A stretch of DNA of 64,000 nt from Kitasatospora sp. MAA4. GTDB lineage: Bacteria; Actinomycetota; Actinomycetes; Streptomycetales; Streptomycetaceae. Location of the stretch: assembly GCF_029893355.1 (NCBI RefSeq), contig NZ_JARZAI010000008.1, forward strand, positions 62,001 to 126,000, read 5' to 3'. The notes under the pieces are model-generated. The model was not told where the DNA came from and ran no database searches. It saw nothing but the letters and a program-made list of their open reading frames with translations. This document shows positions 9,264 to 16,394 of this stretch, one piece after another (positions within the stretch are counted from its first letter, which is position 1; each line of letters opens with the position of its first letter). The translations under genes were made by a program, and so were the position numbers.

Positions 9264-10480
9264 GGGGTGATCTCCCAGCGGTGGGCGGCGAGGAAGCCGG
9301 CGACGGCGGCGTCCACCGCGCCCTGGTCCGCGCCGATCGCCCAGACCACGCCCAGGTAGTCGCGGTTGGTGCGGTAGTGCTCGTGGCGTTCGCCCAGTGG
9401 GCGCAGCGGGCGGTAGGCCAGCTGCACGCCGTCGGCCTCGGTGTCGTAGCGGCCGGGGGCGGCGGTGAGGGTCCCGGCGCGGTCGGCGCAGACCGCCTCG
9501 TTGCGGGCCCGGCGGTCGGTGCGGGGGCCCGGGACGGCGGGCAGCGGGCGGCCGAGGTGGGTGGCGAGCACCTGCTCGAAGTACGGGGTCTCCAGGATCT
9601 GGGCCAGCATCAGGTCGCACTGGTCCCCGATGGCCCGGTAGTTGACCTCGATGATGCGCGCCCGGCCGTCCGCCTGGAGGACGAACTCGGTGTGGCAGGC
9701 GCCCAGGCCCACGCCGAGCGCGTCCAGTTGGGGGAGCAGCTGGTCCAACACGGCCTGCGGGTAGGCCGGGACGAACTCCAGCACCTCCTCGACGAAGTGC
9801 GGCGGCGGCGAGAGGCGGGTGCGGAAGCCGCCGAGCACCCGGCGCTCGCGGCCGTCGCCCAGCGTCTCCAGGGTGTGCAGGTCGCCGCTGAGGAACTCCT
9901 CGACGACCAGCGCCGCGCCGGGCCTGCGGTGCTGGATCTCTCGGTGGCGCAGGGCCAGTTCGGCGGCGTCGCCGACCAGGGTGACGTCCTCGCTGGCCAC
10001 CCCCTCGCGCGGCTTGAGCACGCAGGGGAAGGGCGGGTCGGCCAGCGTGGCCGAGTGCTGACCGGGGGTCAACTCGGCGGACCAGACGGTGTCCAGGCCG
10101 CCGGCGCTCAGGTGGCGGCGCAGCTCGGCCTTGTTCTTGGCCCGCAGGGTCGCCCGCCAGTCCTTGGCCGGCAGCCCGAAGTAGTCGGCGGCGAGCGCGG
10201 TCTGGGTCTGCAGGTGGTCGCTGTTGCTGAAGACGGCGGCGGGTGCGTGGTGGCGGGAGACCAGGCCGATCACCTCCCGGAAGTCCTGCACCTCGCAGGC
10301 CAGCACCTCGGGGGGTGAGGGAAGTTGGGCGTAGGCCCGCTGGTGCGCCTCGGCGTGGTCGGTCAGGACGGTGACGTCGAGGCCGAGTTGTGCGGCGGCC
10401 GGGAGGAAGCCCTGGGTGACCGAGTCGGTGGGGTTGAGGGCGAGCAGGTAGAGCCGCAAGATGGCCTCGTCGTTCGACAT
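9260..10480 (-). CDS. ATP-grasp ligase, PvsA-like, first biosynthetic gene of the siderophore set
   Basis: A 406-aa protein with an ATP-grasp fold. The N-terminal 100 residues form a Rossmann-like preATP domain (RLYLLALNPTDSV). The middle carries KNKAELRRHL and PFPCVLKPREGVASEDVTL (ATP-binding lysines). EFVLQADGRARIIEVNYRA contains the Glu and Asn that bind magnesium. ATP-grasp ligases form amide bonds from an acyl-phosphate; PvsA of vibrioferrin belongs to this class and has about the same length. It is separated from the upstream lipoprotein gene by 37 nt and overlaps the next gene by 4 nt. It may attach an amino acid such as alanine to a siderophore precursor, by analogy only. Confidence 0.83.
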   Translation of the reverse strand: MSNDEAILRLYLLALNPTDSVTQGFLPAAAQLGLDVTVLTDHAEAHQRAYAQLPSPPEVLACEVQDFREVIGLVSRHHAPAAVFSNSDHLQTQTALAADYFGLPAKDWRATLRAKNKAELRRHLSAGGLDTVWSAELTPGQHSATLADPPFPCVLKPREGVASEDVTLVGDAAELALRHREIQHRRPGAALVVEEFLSGDLHTLETLGDGRERRVLGGFRTRLSPPPHFVEEVLEFVPAYPQAVLDQLLPQLDALGVGLGACHTEFVLQADGRARIIEVNYRAIGDQCDLMLAQILETPYFEQVLATHLGRPLPAVPGPRTDRRARNEAVCADRAGTLTAAPGRYDTEADGVQLAYRPLRPLGERHEHYRTNRDYLGVVWAIGADQGAVDAAVAGFLAAHRWEITP

Positions 10481-10517
10481 GGTGGGTGAGAGGGGAGGGT
10501 TACTGCGGGGCGGGGGG

Positions 10518-11522
10518 TTAATGCGGAACGGGGACGCCGGCGGCCTTGGCGATGTCGTTCAGCATCTGGTCGGCGGCCTGCACGCCGATGCCCGACATCC
10601 AGGTCTCGTCGGGGACGTTGAAGACCTTGCCGTTCTTCACGGCGTTCAGACTCTTCCAGACCAGCGTGGACTGGACCTGGCTCTCCTGGGTCTTGGTCGG
10701 GTCGTCCGCGACGGTGACGAAGACCAGGTCGGCGTCGGCCTTGTCGACCTGCTCGGGGCTGACCTCCAGCATCGCGCTGTCGACGTTCTGCGAGGCCGGG
10801 CGGCCCAGGCCGACGTCCTGAAGGACCGTGCCGCTGAAGGAGGACTTCTGGTAGAGGCGGGTCGGGCCGGCCACGAAGCGGACCACCGAGGCGGTCGGCA
10901 TGGCGCCGCCGTTCTTCGCCTTGATGGCCTCGCCGAGCTCGGCGGCCCGCGCCTGGTAGTCGGCCAGCGCCTTCCTCGCCTCGTCCTGCCTGCCGAGCGC
11001 CTGGGCGTACAGCGCGAGGTTGGCCTTCCAGGGGAAGCCGGTGGTCTCGGCCAGGACGGTCGGGGCTATCGCGTTGAGCTGGGCGTAGATCTTCTCGTGG
11101 CGGACCTTGGAGGAGAGGATCAGGTCGGGCTTGAGGGAGGCGATCAGCTCCAGGTTGGGCTCCGCCATCGGGCCGACGTCCTTGGTGCCGCTGATCTCGC
11201 CCCTGAGGTAGGACGGGAAGCCGCCCTCGGTCTTCATGTGCGGGGAGACCGCGCCGACCGGGGTCAGGCCCAGCAGCGTGACGTCGTCCAACTCGCCGCT
11301 GTCGAGCACCACGACGCGCTGGGGCCGGCTCTTGATCTCGGCGGTGCCCATCGCGTGCTTGACGGTGGTGGGGAAGCCGGCGGTGGAGCCCTGGGAGGCG
11401 GCGGCGGTGGTGCTGCCCGATCCGCTGCTGCCGCAGCCGGCCAGCAGGGTGGTGCTGAGGGCGACGGCGAGGACGGCGGCAGGCAGGGTGCGGAGTCGGG
11501 TGGAGGGGGTGCGCTGGGTCAC
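10518..11522 (-). CDS. Iron-siderophore ABC transporter substrate-binding lipoprotein (FecB/FepB type)
   Basis: A 334-aa lipoprotein. The signal peptide has twin basic residues, a hydrophobic core and lipobox LLAGC with Cys near residue 30, followed by a Ser/Gly/Thr/Ala linker. The mature part has two lobes of the class III periplasmic-binding fold: RPQRVVVLDSGELDDVTLLGL, PNLELIASLKPDLILSSKVR and the C-terminal VFNVPDETWMSG. It should capture the ferric siderophore outside the membrane and hand it to the adjacent FecCD permeases. It begins 29 nt after the ATPase gene stop, inside the same transcription unit. Start chosen at ATG-type position 11522 because it gives a complete signal peptide. 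Confidence 0.9.
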   Translation of the reverse strand: MTQRTPSTRLRTLPAAVLAVALSTTLLAGCGSSGSGSTTAAASQGSTAGFPTTVKHAMGTAEIKSRPQRVVVLDSGELDDVTLLGLTPVGAVSPHMKTEGGFPSYLRGEISGTKDVGPMAEPNLELIASLKPDLILSSKVRHEKIYAQLNAIAPTVLAETTGFPWKANLALYAQALGRQDEARKALADYQARAAELGEAIKAKNGGAMPTASVVRFVAGPTRLYQKSSFSGTVLQDVGLGRPASQNVDSAMLEVSPEQVDKADADLVFVTVADDPTKTQESQVQSTLVWKSLNAVKNGKVFNVPDETWMSGIGVQAADQMLNDIAKAAGVPVPH

Positions 11523-11551
11523 GGGAGTTCCTGGTTCGGGTAGTTGGGGGG

Positions 11552-12376
11552 TCAGTGGGTGGTCGGCCGTCTGGCGCGGGCGCGCGGGACGACCAGCGGG
11601 GTGCCGGTCTCCGGGTCGGGTACCACCTGGCAGGGCACCTCGAAGACGGCCTCGACGAGGGCGGCGTCCAGCACCTCGGCGGGCGGTCCCGCGGCGGCCA
11701 GCCGGCCCTCGTGCAGGACCACCAGGTGGTCGGCGTAGCGGGCCGCCTGGCCGAGGTCGTGCAGCACCATGACCACGGTGCGGCCCGCGTCAGTGTTCAA
11801 CTCGGCGACCAGGTCGAGGACTTCGAGCTGGTGCCGGAGATCGAGGAAGGTGGTCGGCTCGTCCAGCAGGAGCAGCTCGGTGTCCTGGGCCAGGGTCAGG
11901 GCGATCCAGGCGCGCTGGCGCTGGCCGCCGGAGAGCCGGTCCACCGGCTGGTCGCGCAGCTCGGCCGTCCCGGTGCGGGTCAGCGCCTCCTCGACCGCGG
12001 CCTGGTCGGCGGCCGACCAGGGGCTGAGCATCCGCTGGTGCGGGTAGCGGCCCAGGCGGACCAGCGACTCGACGGTGATCGCTTCGGGGGTGACCGGCTG
12101 CTGCGGCAGCAGTCCCATCCGCCGGGCGAGCGTGCGGGCCGGCATCCGGTGGACGTCCGAGCCGTCCAGCGTGACGGTGCCGGCGGCCGGGTCGAGCAGC
12201 CGGGTGAGGCCGCGCAGCAGGGTGGACTTGCCGCAGGCGTTCGGGCCGACGATGGCGGTGACCGCGCCGCCGGGCAGCGTGAGGTCCAGGCCGTCGACCA
12301 CCGTGCGGCTGCCGTAGCGCAGGGCCAGGCGGTGGGTGGCGAGTTCGTTGCGAGTGGCGGTCGCCAGGGTGGTCAT
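11552..12376 (-). CDS. Iron-siderophore ABC transporter ATPase (FecE/FepC type)
   Basis: A 274-aa ABC ATPase: Walker A GPNACGKST near residue 46 (Ala-Cys where Gly-Ala or Gly-Ser is common, typical for siderophore importers), Q-loop LLPQQPVTPE, signature RLSGGQRQRAWIA, Walker B ELLLLDEPTTFLD and the switch His in VMVLHDLGQAARY. Start is ATG 12376, which overlaps the permease stop as ATGA; the open frame continues upstream but only inside the permease gene. It powers import through the two FecCD proteins encoded just upstream. Confidence 0.93.
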   Translation of the reverse strand: MTTLATATRNELATHRLALRYGSRTVVDGLDLTLPGGAVTAIVGPNACGKSTLLRGLTRLLDPAAGTVTLDGSDVHRMPARTLARRMGLLPQQPVTPEAITVESLVRLGRYPHQRMLSPWSAADQAAVEEALTRTGTAELRDQPVDRLSGGQRQRAWIALTLAQDTELLLLDEPTTFLDLRHQLEVLDLVAELNTDAGRTVVMVLHDLGQAARYADHLVVLHEGRLAAAGPPAEVLDAALVEAVFEVPCQVVPDPETGTPLVVPRARARRPTTH

Positions 12377-13398
12377 GGGGTGCTCCGGTCGGCGGCGGGT
12401 CGGCGGATCATCAGGACGAGCAGCCAGGGCGCCCCGAGGGTGGCGGTCATCGCCCCGACCGGCAGGCCGTGGACCGGCAGCAGGTGCAGCACGATCAGGT
12501 CGGCGCCCAGCAGCAGGACGCCGCCGGTGAGCGCGGTGAGGGCCAGGGTTGCGGGGGTCGGCGGCCCGGCCAGGAAGCGGACCAGGTGCGGGACGGCCAG
12601 GGCGACGAAGCCGACCGGGCCGCTGAGCGCGGCGGCCAGTGAGGCCAGCGCGATGGTCAGCAGCAGGAGGTGCAGCCGGGCGCGGGCCGGCGTCAGGCCG
12701 AGTGCGCCGGCCGACTCCTCGCCCAGGTCCAGCACCGACAGTCGGCGGCTGTGCAGGAAGGCGGCGGTCAGTACCGCGGCGACCGCGCCGCCGCCGGCCC
12801 AGACCTCGGGCCAGGTGCTGCCGTACAGCGACCCCGTCGTCCACTGGAGGGCGGAGGAGGCGAGTTCGGCCGGGAAGCGGACGATCATCAGGTTCACCGC
12901 GGCGGCGAGTCCGGCCTGCACGGCGAGCCCCACCAGTACCAGGCTGCCGACCGCCACCCGCGAGCGCCGGGCGAACGCGCCCAGTGCCAGCGCCGCGAGC
13001 AGTCCGCCGCCCAACGCGGCCAGCGGGGTGAGCAGTTGCGAGGCGCCAGTGGCCAGCAGCAGGACCGCGCCGAACGACGCGCCGCCGGTCACCCCGACCA
13101 CGTCGGGCGAGGCGAGCGGGTTGCGGAACAGCCGTTGCAGCAGCGAGCCGGAGACGGCCAGCGCGGCGCCGGCGATCAGGGCGGCGAAGACGCGGGGAGC
13201 GCGGAACTGCTGGACCACCAGGACGTCGCCCGGGTCGCCCAGGCCGACGAGCGCGCGCAGCGCCGTCCCGGCGGGCATCGAGGCCTGACCGGAGCTCAGG
13301 CCGAGCGCGGTCAGGGCGACCAGTGCGGCCAGGGCCGCCGCGCAGAGCAGCAGGGTGCGGTGGCGGGCTGCTCGCCGTGCCACTGGGAGGACGGTCAC
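12373..13398 (-). CDS. Iron-siderophore ABC transporter permease (FecCD family), second subunit
   Basis: A 341-aa FecCD/BtuC permease with about nine or ten transmembrane helices. Signatures are RAPRVFAALIAGAALAVSG, LFRNPLASPDVVGVTGGASFG and SGPVGFVALAVPHLVRFL. The GTG start at 13398 forms a GTGA overlap with the first permease, and its own stop overlaps the ATPase start, so all three components are translationally coupled. Two different permeases suggest a heterodimeric channel, as in FepD/FepG. Confidence 0.92.
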   Translation of the reverse strand: MTVLPVARRAARHRTLLLCAAALAALVALTALGLSSGQASMPAGTALRALVGLGDPGDVLVVQQFRAPRVFAALIAGAALAVSGSLLQRLFRNPLASPDVVGVTGGASFGAVLLLATGASQLLTPLAALGGGLLAALALGAFARRSRVAVGSLVLVGLAVQAGLAAAVNLMIVRFPAELASSALQWTTGSLYGSTWPEVWAGGGAVAAVLTAAFLHSRRLSVLDLGEESAGALGLTPARARLHLLLLTIALASLAAALSGPVGFVALAVPHLVRFLAGPPTPATLALTALTGGVLLLGADLIVLHLLPVHGLPVGAMTATLGAPWLLVLMIRRPAADRSTP

Positions 13399-14438
13399 CG
13401 GGCCGCCCTCCGCGCCAGTACGGCGAGCAGCGGGGCGCCGAGGAAGGCCGTGACGATGCCGACCTCCAGTTCGGAGGGCCGTACCACCACCCGGCCCAGC
13501 ACGTCGGCGGCCAGCAGCAGGATCGGACCGGCGATCAGGCAGCCAGGCAGCAGCCGGCGGTGGTCGGGGCCGAGCACCAGCCGCACCAGGTGCGGCGCGG
13601 CCAGTCCGACGAACGCCACCGGCCCGGCCACCGCGACCGCGCCCGCCGCCAGCAGGACGACGGCGAGGCCGCCGAGCACCCGGATCCGGGTCACCGGCAC
13701 GCCGAGCGCCTGGGCGCTCTCGTCGCCCAGCGCCAGCGCGTTGAGTGCGGGGGCGACGGCGAAGGCGAGGGCCAGGCCGAGGACGATCAGCGGCAGGACG
13801 GGGGTGAGCACGTCCAGACCGCGGCCGGCCAGCGAGCCGGCCAGCCAGAACCGGGCCTCGTCCAGGGTGCGCCGACTGGTGAGCATCAGGGCCGAGGTCC
13901 AGGAGGTCAGCACCGCGGCGAGCACGGTGCCGCCGAGCGCGAGCCTGGTCGGGTCCAGGTCGCCGGCGCGACGGGCCATCGCCTGGGCAGCGAGTGCGGT
14001 GGCGGCGGCGCCGGCGATCGCGAACCAGACGTACTCGACCGGGCGGGTCAGGTGCAGGGCGTAGATCGCGGTGACCACGGCGAAGCTCGCGCCCGCGTTG
14101 ATGCCCAGCGTGGTCGGCGAGGCGAGCGGGTTGCGGGTGATGCCCTGGGCGACCGCGCCGGCCACACCGAGCGCGGCACCGACCACCAGTCCGATGATCG
14201 TGCGCGGCACGCGGAGCCCGGTGACCACGTCCGCGTCCGCGTCCCGTCCGTGGCCGGCGCCGCTGCCGAGCAGGGCGTCGAGCACGGTGGAGAGCGGGAG
14301 GGGGCGGGATCCGAGGGCAAGGCTCAGGGCGATGCACAGCACCAGGACGCAGAGTCCGACGGCCGGCAGCAGAGACTGCCGGACGGTCAGAGAACGCTGC
14401 GCCGGGGCCGTGGAGGCCGGCAGGTCGTTTCTCAGCAC
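13395..14438 (-). CDS. Iron-siderophore ABC transporter permease (FecCD family), first gene of the operon
   Basis: A 347-aa FecCD permease. After a 20-residue cytoplasmic lead the first helix is LLPAVGLCVLVLCIALSLAL. Family motifs: RVPRTIIGLVVGAALGVAGA, ITRNPLASPTTLGINAGASFA, ALGVPVTRIRVLGGLAVVLLAAGAVA and GPVAFVGLAAPHLVRL. It is the promoter-proximal gene of a ten-gene minus-strand unit. Its start codon lies about 10 bp downstream of an iron box, so repression by a DtxR-family regulator (DmdR1/IdeR) under iron sufficiency is expected for the whole operon, biosynthesis included. Confidence 0.92.
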   Translation of the reverse strand: MLRNDLPASTAPAQRSLTVRQSLLPAVGLCVLVLCIALSLALGSRPLPLSTVLDALLGSGAGHGRDADADVVTGLRVPRTIIGLVVGAALGVAGAVAQGITRNPLASPTTLGINAGASFAVVTAIYALHLTRPVEYVWFAIAGAAATALAAQAMARRAGDLDPTRLALGGTVLAAVLTSWTSALMLTSRRTLDEARFWLAGSLAGRGLDVLTPVLPLIVLGLALAFAVAPALNALALGDESAQALGVPVTRIRVLGGLAVVLLAAGAVAVAGPVAFVGLAAPHLVRLVLGPDHRRLLPGCLIAGPILLLAADVLGRVVVRPSELEVGIVTAFLGAPLLAVLARRAAR

Positions 14439-14447
14439 GGCCTCAGC

Positions 14448-14466
14448 TTAGGTTAGGCAACCCTAA
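14448..14466 (-). promoter_or_regulatory. Iron box (DmdR1/IdeR operator) for the siderophore operon
   Basis: TTAGGTTAGGCAACCCTAA matches 16 of 19 positions of the actinobacterial iron box consensus TTAGGTTAGGCTCACCTAA. It lies 10-28 bp upstream of the FecCD start codon, where a repressor would block transcription of the operon. The regulator itself is not in the window. Confidence 0.8.
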
Positions 14467-14534
14467 TTTAGTCAAGTTTGACCAAGTGGCTCGATTGGGT
14501 GGGTGAGGGTAATGGAGCGTGCCCTGACTACCTG

Positions 14535-14553
14535 TAAGGTGAGGCTCACCTTA
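14535..14553 (+). promoter_or_regulatory. Iron box (DmdR1/IdeR operator) for the FhuF-like gene
   Basis: TAAGGTGAGGCTCACCTTA is a near-perfect 19-bp palindrome (only the central base is unpaired) and agrees with the iron box consensus core. It ends 17 bp before the GTG start of the divergent FhuF-like gene and is 68 bp from the other box, so each direction has its own operator. Confidence 0.88.
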
Positions 14554-14570
14554 GTTGTGAGGGGGAGACC

Positions 14571-15404
14571 GTGCTCGACACTCCGGACGTCTACCGGCGG
14601 TTGACCGATGCCTGCGGAACGCTGCGGGTGTCGGTGCTGGAGGGCGGAGCCTCGCCCGTGTCGCGGGTGGGTCGGGAGTGGGTCTCCGCAGCCGACCTGA
14701 CGCGGTGGCGGGAGCGGCTGGTCGAGGCCGAAGTGCGGCGCATCCAGGCCGAGTACGGGTGCGTGGCGCCACCGCACGTGGCCGCGTCGCGATTGCTGCA
14801 CCACTACCTCTGGTCGGCCTGCCTGCTGCTCAGCGGCCCGTGGTACCTGGACCGCCGGGTGCTGCGGCTGCGGCCCGAGGACGTCTGGATCGAGGCGGCG
14901 TCAGGTGACCTGGCCGTGCGGCCGGGGGGCTTCGCGTGCCTGGCGGGGGATCCTGCGGCCGGTGGTGAATGTGGTGGAAATGTGCGAGAGAGGGGGGTGC
15001 GGGTGGTGGCGGGGGAGGAGGAGCTTCGGGCCGAGCTGCGGGCAGCCGTCGTGGCGCACGCGGCAGGTGTGCTGGAGGCGTTCCGCCCGGTCGTGAAGCG
15101 CGGCGACCGGGCGCTGTGGGGCATGGTGACCGACGACCTGGTCTCCGGGATCTGGCACCTGGGCCGGATGCTCGGGGACGAGGAGCGCGCGGTGGCCGAG
15201 GCGGCAGTCCTCCTGCCCGGCGGCCCGCCGCCGTTCCCCGGCGGCGCCGCCTTCCGCCGGCTGCCGGGCACCGACGGGCGCAGCCACCACCTGACCCGCA
15301 CCCGGCTGGGCTGCTGCCTCTACTACACGATCCGGCCGGCCGACACCTGCGTCACCTGCCCGCGCACCGGCGACGCCGAGCGGGTGCGCCGGCTGGAGGG
15401 GTGA
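14571..15404 (+). CDS. FhuF-like ferric-siderophore reductase ([2Fe-2S] protein)
   Basis: A 277-aa cytoplasmic protein. The C-terminus carries the FhuF-type cluster motif CCLYYTIRPADTCVTCPR, that is CC-x10-C-x2-C, which ligates a [2Fe-2S] centre in FhuF. The N-terminal two thirds contain the usual ferric-reductase-like helical body (AASRLLHHYLWSACLLLSGPW and WGMVTDDLVSGIWHLGRML). Its role would be reductive release of iron from the imported siderophore. It is divergent from the transport operon, has its own iron box and a strong GGGGGAG ribosome site before GTG 14571. Between residues 110 and 145 is a Gly/Arg/Glu-rich insertion of unknown role. Confidence 0.87.
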   Translation: MLDTPDVYRRLTDACGTLRVSVLEGGASPVSRVGREWVSAADLTRWRERLVEAEVRRIQAEYGCVAPPHVAASRLLHHYLWSACLLLSGPWYLDRRVLRLRPEDVWIEAASGDLAVRPGGFACLAGDPAAGGECGGNVRERGVRVVAGEEELRAELRAAVVAHAAGVLEAFRPVVKRGDRALWGMVTDDLVSGIWHLGRMLGDEERAVAEAAVLLPGGPPPFPGGAAFRRLPGTDGRSHHLTRTRLGCCLYYTIRPADTCVTCPRTGDAERVRRLEG

Positions 15405-15443
15405 GCCTGTCCTGCTGTCAGGGAGGTGTGTCAGAGTCTGCGC

Positions 15444-16367
15444 ATGCTCGAGATCGTGGTGAAGACGGAGAACTGGGAGCGGCACGTCCGTGTGTCCGCG
15501 GAGGATCTGGCCGGCTTGGTCCGGCGGATCGGCACTGACGGTGACCGGTACCTGGTGGTCCATCGGATACCCGACCTGCCCGACGTCTTCGCCCAGGTCT
15601 GGCACAAGGCCGGTGGGGCCTACACGCTGGAGCACCGCGACGGCGCCGCCGACCGGCACTTCCAGGTGATCGTCGACGGCGCCGAGGCTGAGGCCGTCAT
15701 CGCGGCGATGACCGGCTGGGCCCGCCAGGAGAATGGTTGGGGCGCCGGTCTGGAGTGGTCGCTACTGGACATGGGCCCCACCCGCGAGGTGCCGCCGCTG
15801 GACCTGGACGAGGGTGAGCGCGAGGAGTTGGAGGGGCGCGTCCGCGAGGTGCTGGTCGGCGGCTACGCCTCCCGTGCCGAACTGGCGGAACTCGCCGAGG
15901 ACTACCTGGTCACCGCGGACCGCCGGCCCGTGTCGCGCGAGCAGGCGGAGGCGCTGGTCGACCGGATATGGCTGGAGCGCGTCGCGGAGCAGGCCGAATG
16001 GCAGGGCGAGACCGACCCTGAGCGGCTCACCCGCGCGTTCGGCGCGCTGCGGGAAGCCGGCATCACCGCCCGCGAGAACTTCACCTGCTGCCGCAGTTGC
16101 GGCCAGTCCGAGATCGGCGGCGAAGGCGGGCCCGACGCCCGCGGCTTCGTGTACTTCCACACGCAGTGCACGGACTCGGCCGCTGCCGGCCACGGACTGA
16201 TGCTGCTCTACGGCGGCTTCGACGACTCGTCCGAGACCACCGCGGCCATCGGCCGCGAGGTCATGGCCGCCCTCGAAGCGGCCGGCCTCACCGTCGAGTG
16301 GGACCGCGATCCCGGCCGGGCCATCACCATCACCCCGCTGGACTGGCGCCGGCGCCTGATCGGATAG
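15444..16367 (+). CDS. DUF6891-like hypothetical protein
   Basis: A 307-aa soluble protein. Start is set at ATG 15444 (MLEIVVKTENWER); a GTG at 15426 is also in frame but has no better ribosome site. The N-terminal 100 residues form a mixed alpha/beta region. The C-terminal half has a possible metal site in NFTCCRSCGQSEI and then FVYFHTQCTDSAA, LMLLYGGFDDSS and VEWDRDPGRAITITPLDW, which I associate from memory with the DUF6891 family of actinobacteria. Function is unknown. It stands alone between the FhuF-like gene and the WD40 gene, same strand as both. Confidence 0.7.
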   Translation: MLEIVVKTENWERHVRVSAEDLAGLVRRIGTDGDRYLVVHRIPDLPDVFAQVWHKAGGAYTLEHRDGAADRHFQVIVDGAEAEAVIAAMTGWARQENGWGAGLEWSLLDMGPTREVPPLDLDEGEREELEGRVREVLVGGYASRAELAELAEDYLVTADRRPVSREQAEALVDRIWLERVAEQAEWQGETDPERLTRAFGALREAGITARENFTCCRSCGQSEIGGEGGPDARGFVYFHTQCTDSAAAGHGLMLLYGGFDDSSETTAAIGREVMAALEAAGLTVEWDRDPGRAITITPLDWRRRLIG

Positions 16368-16394
16368 AGATCGCCTGCGGGTACTGTGCCGGTC

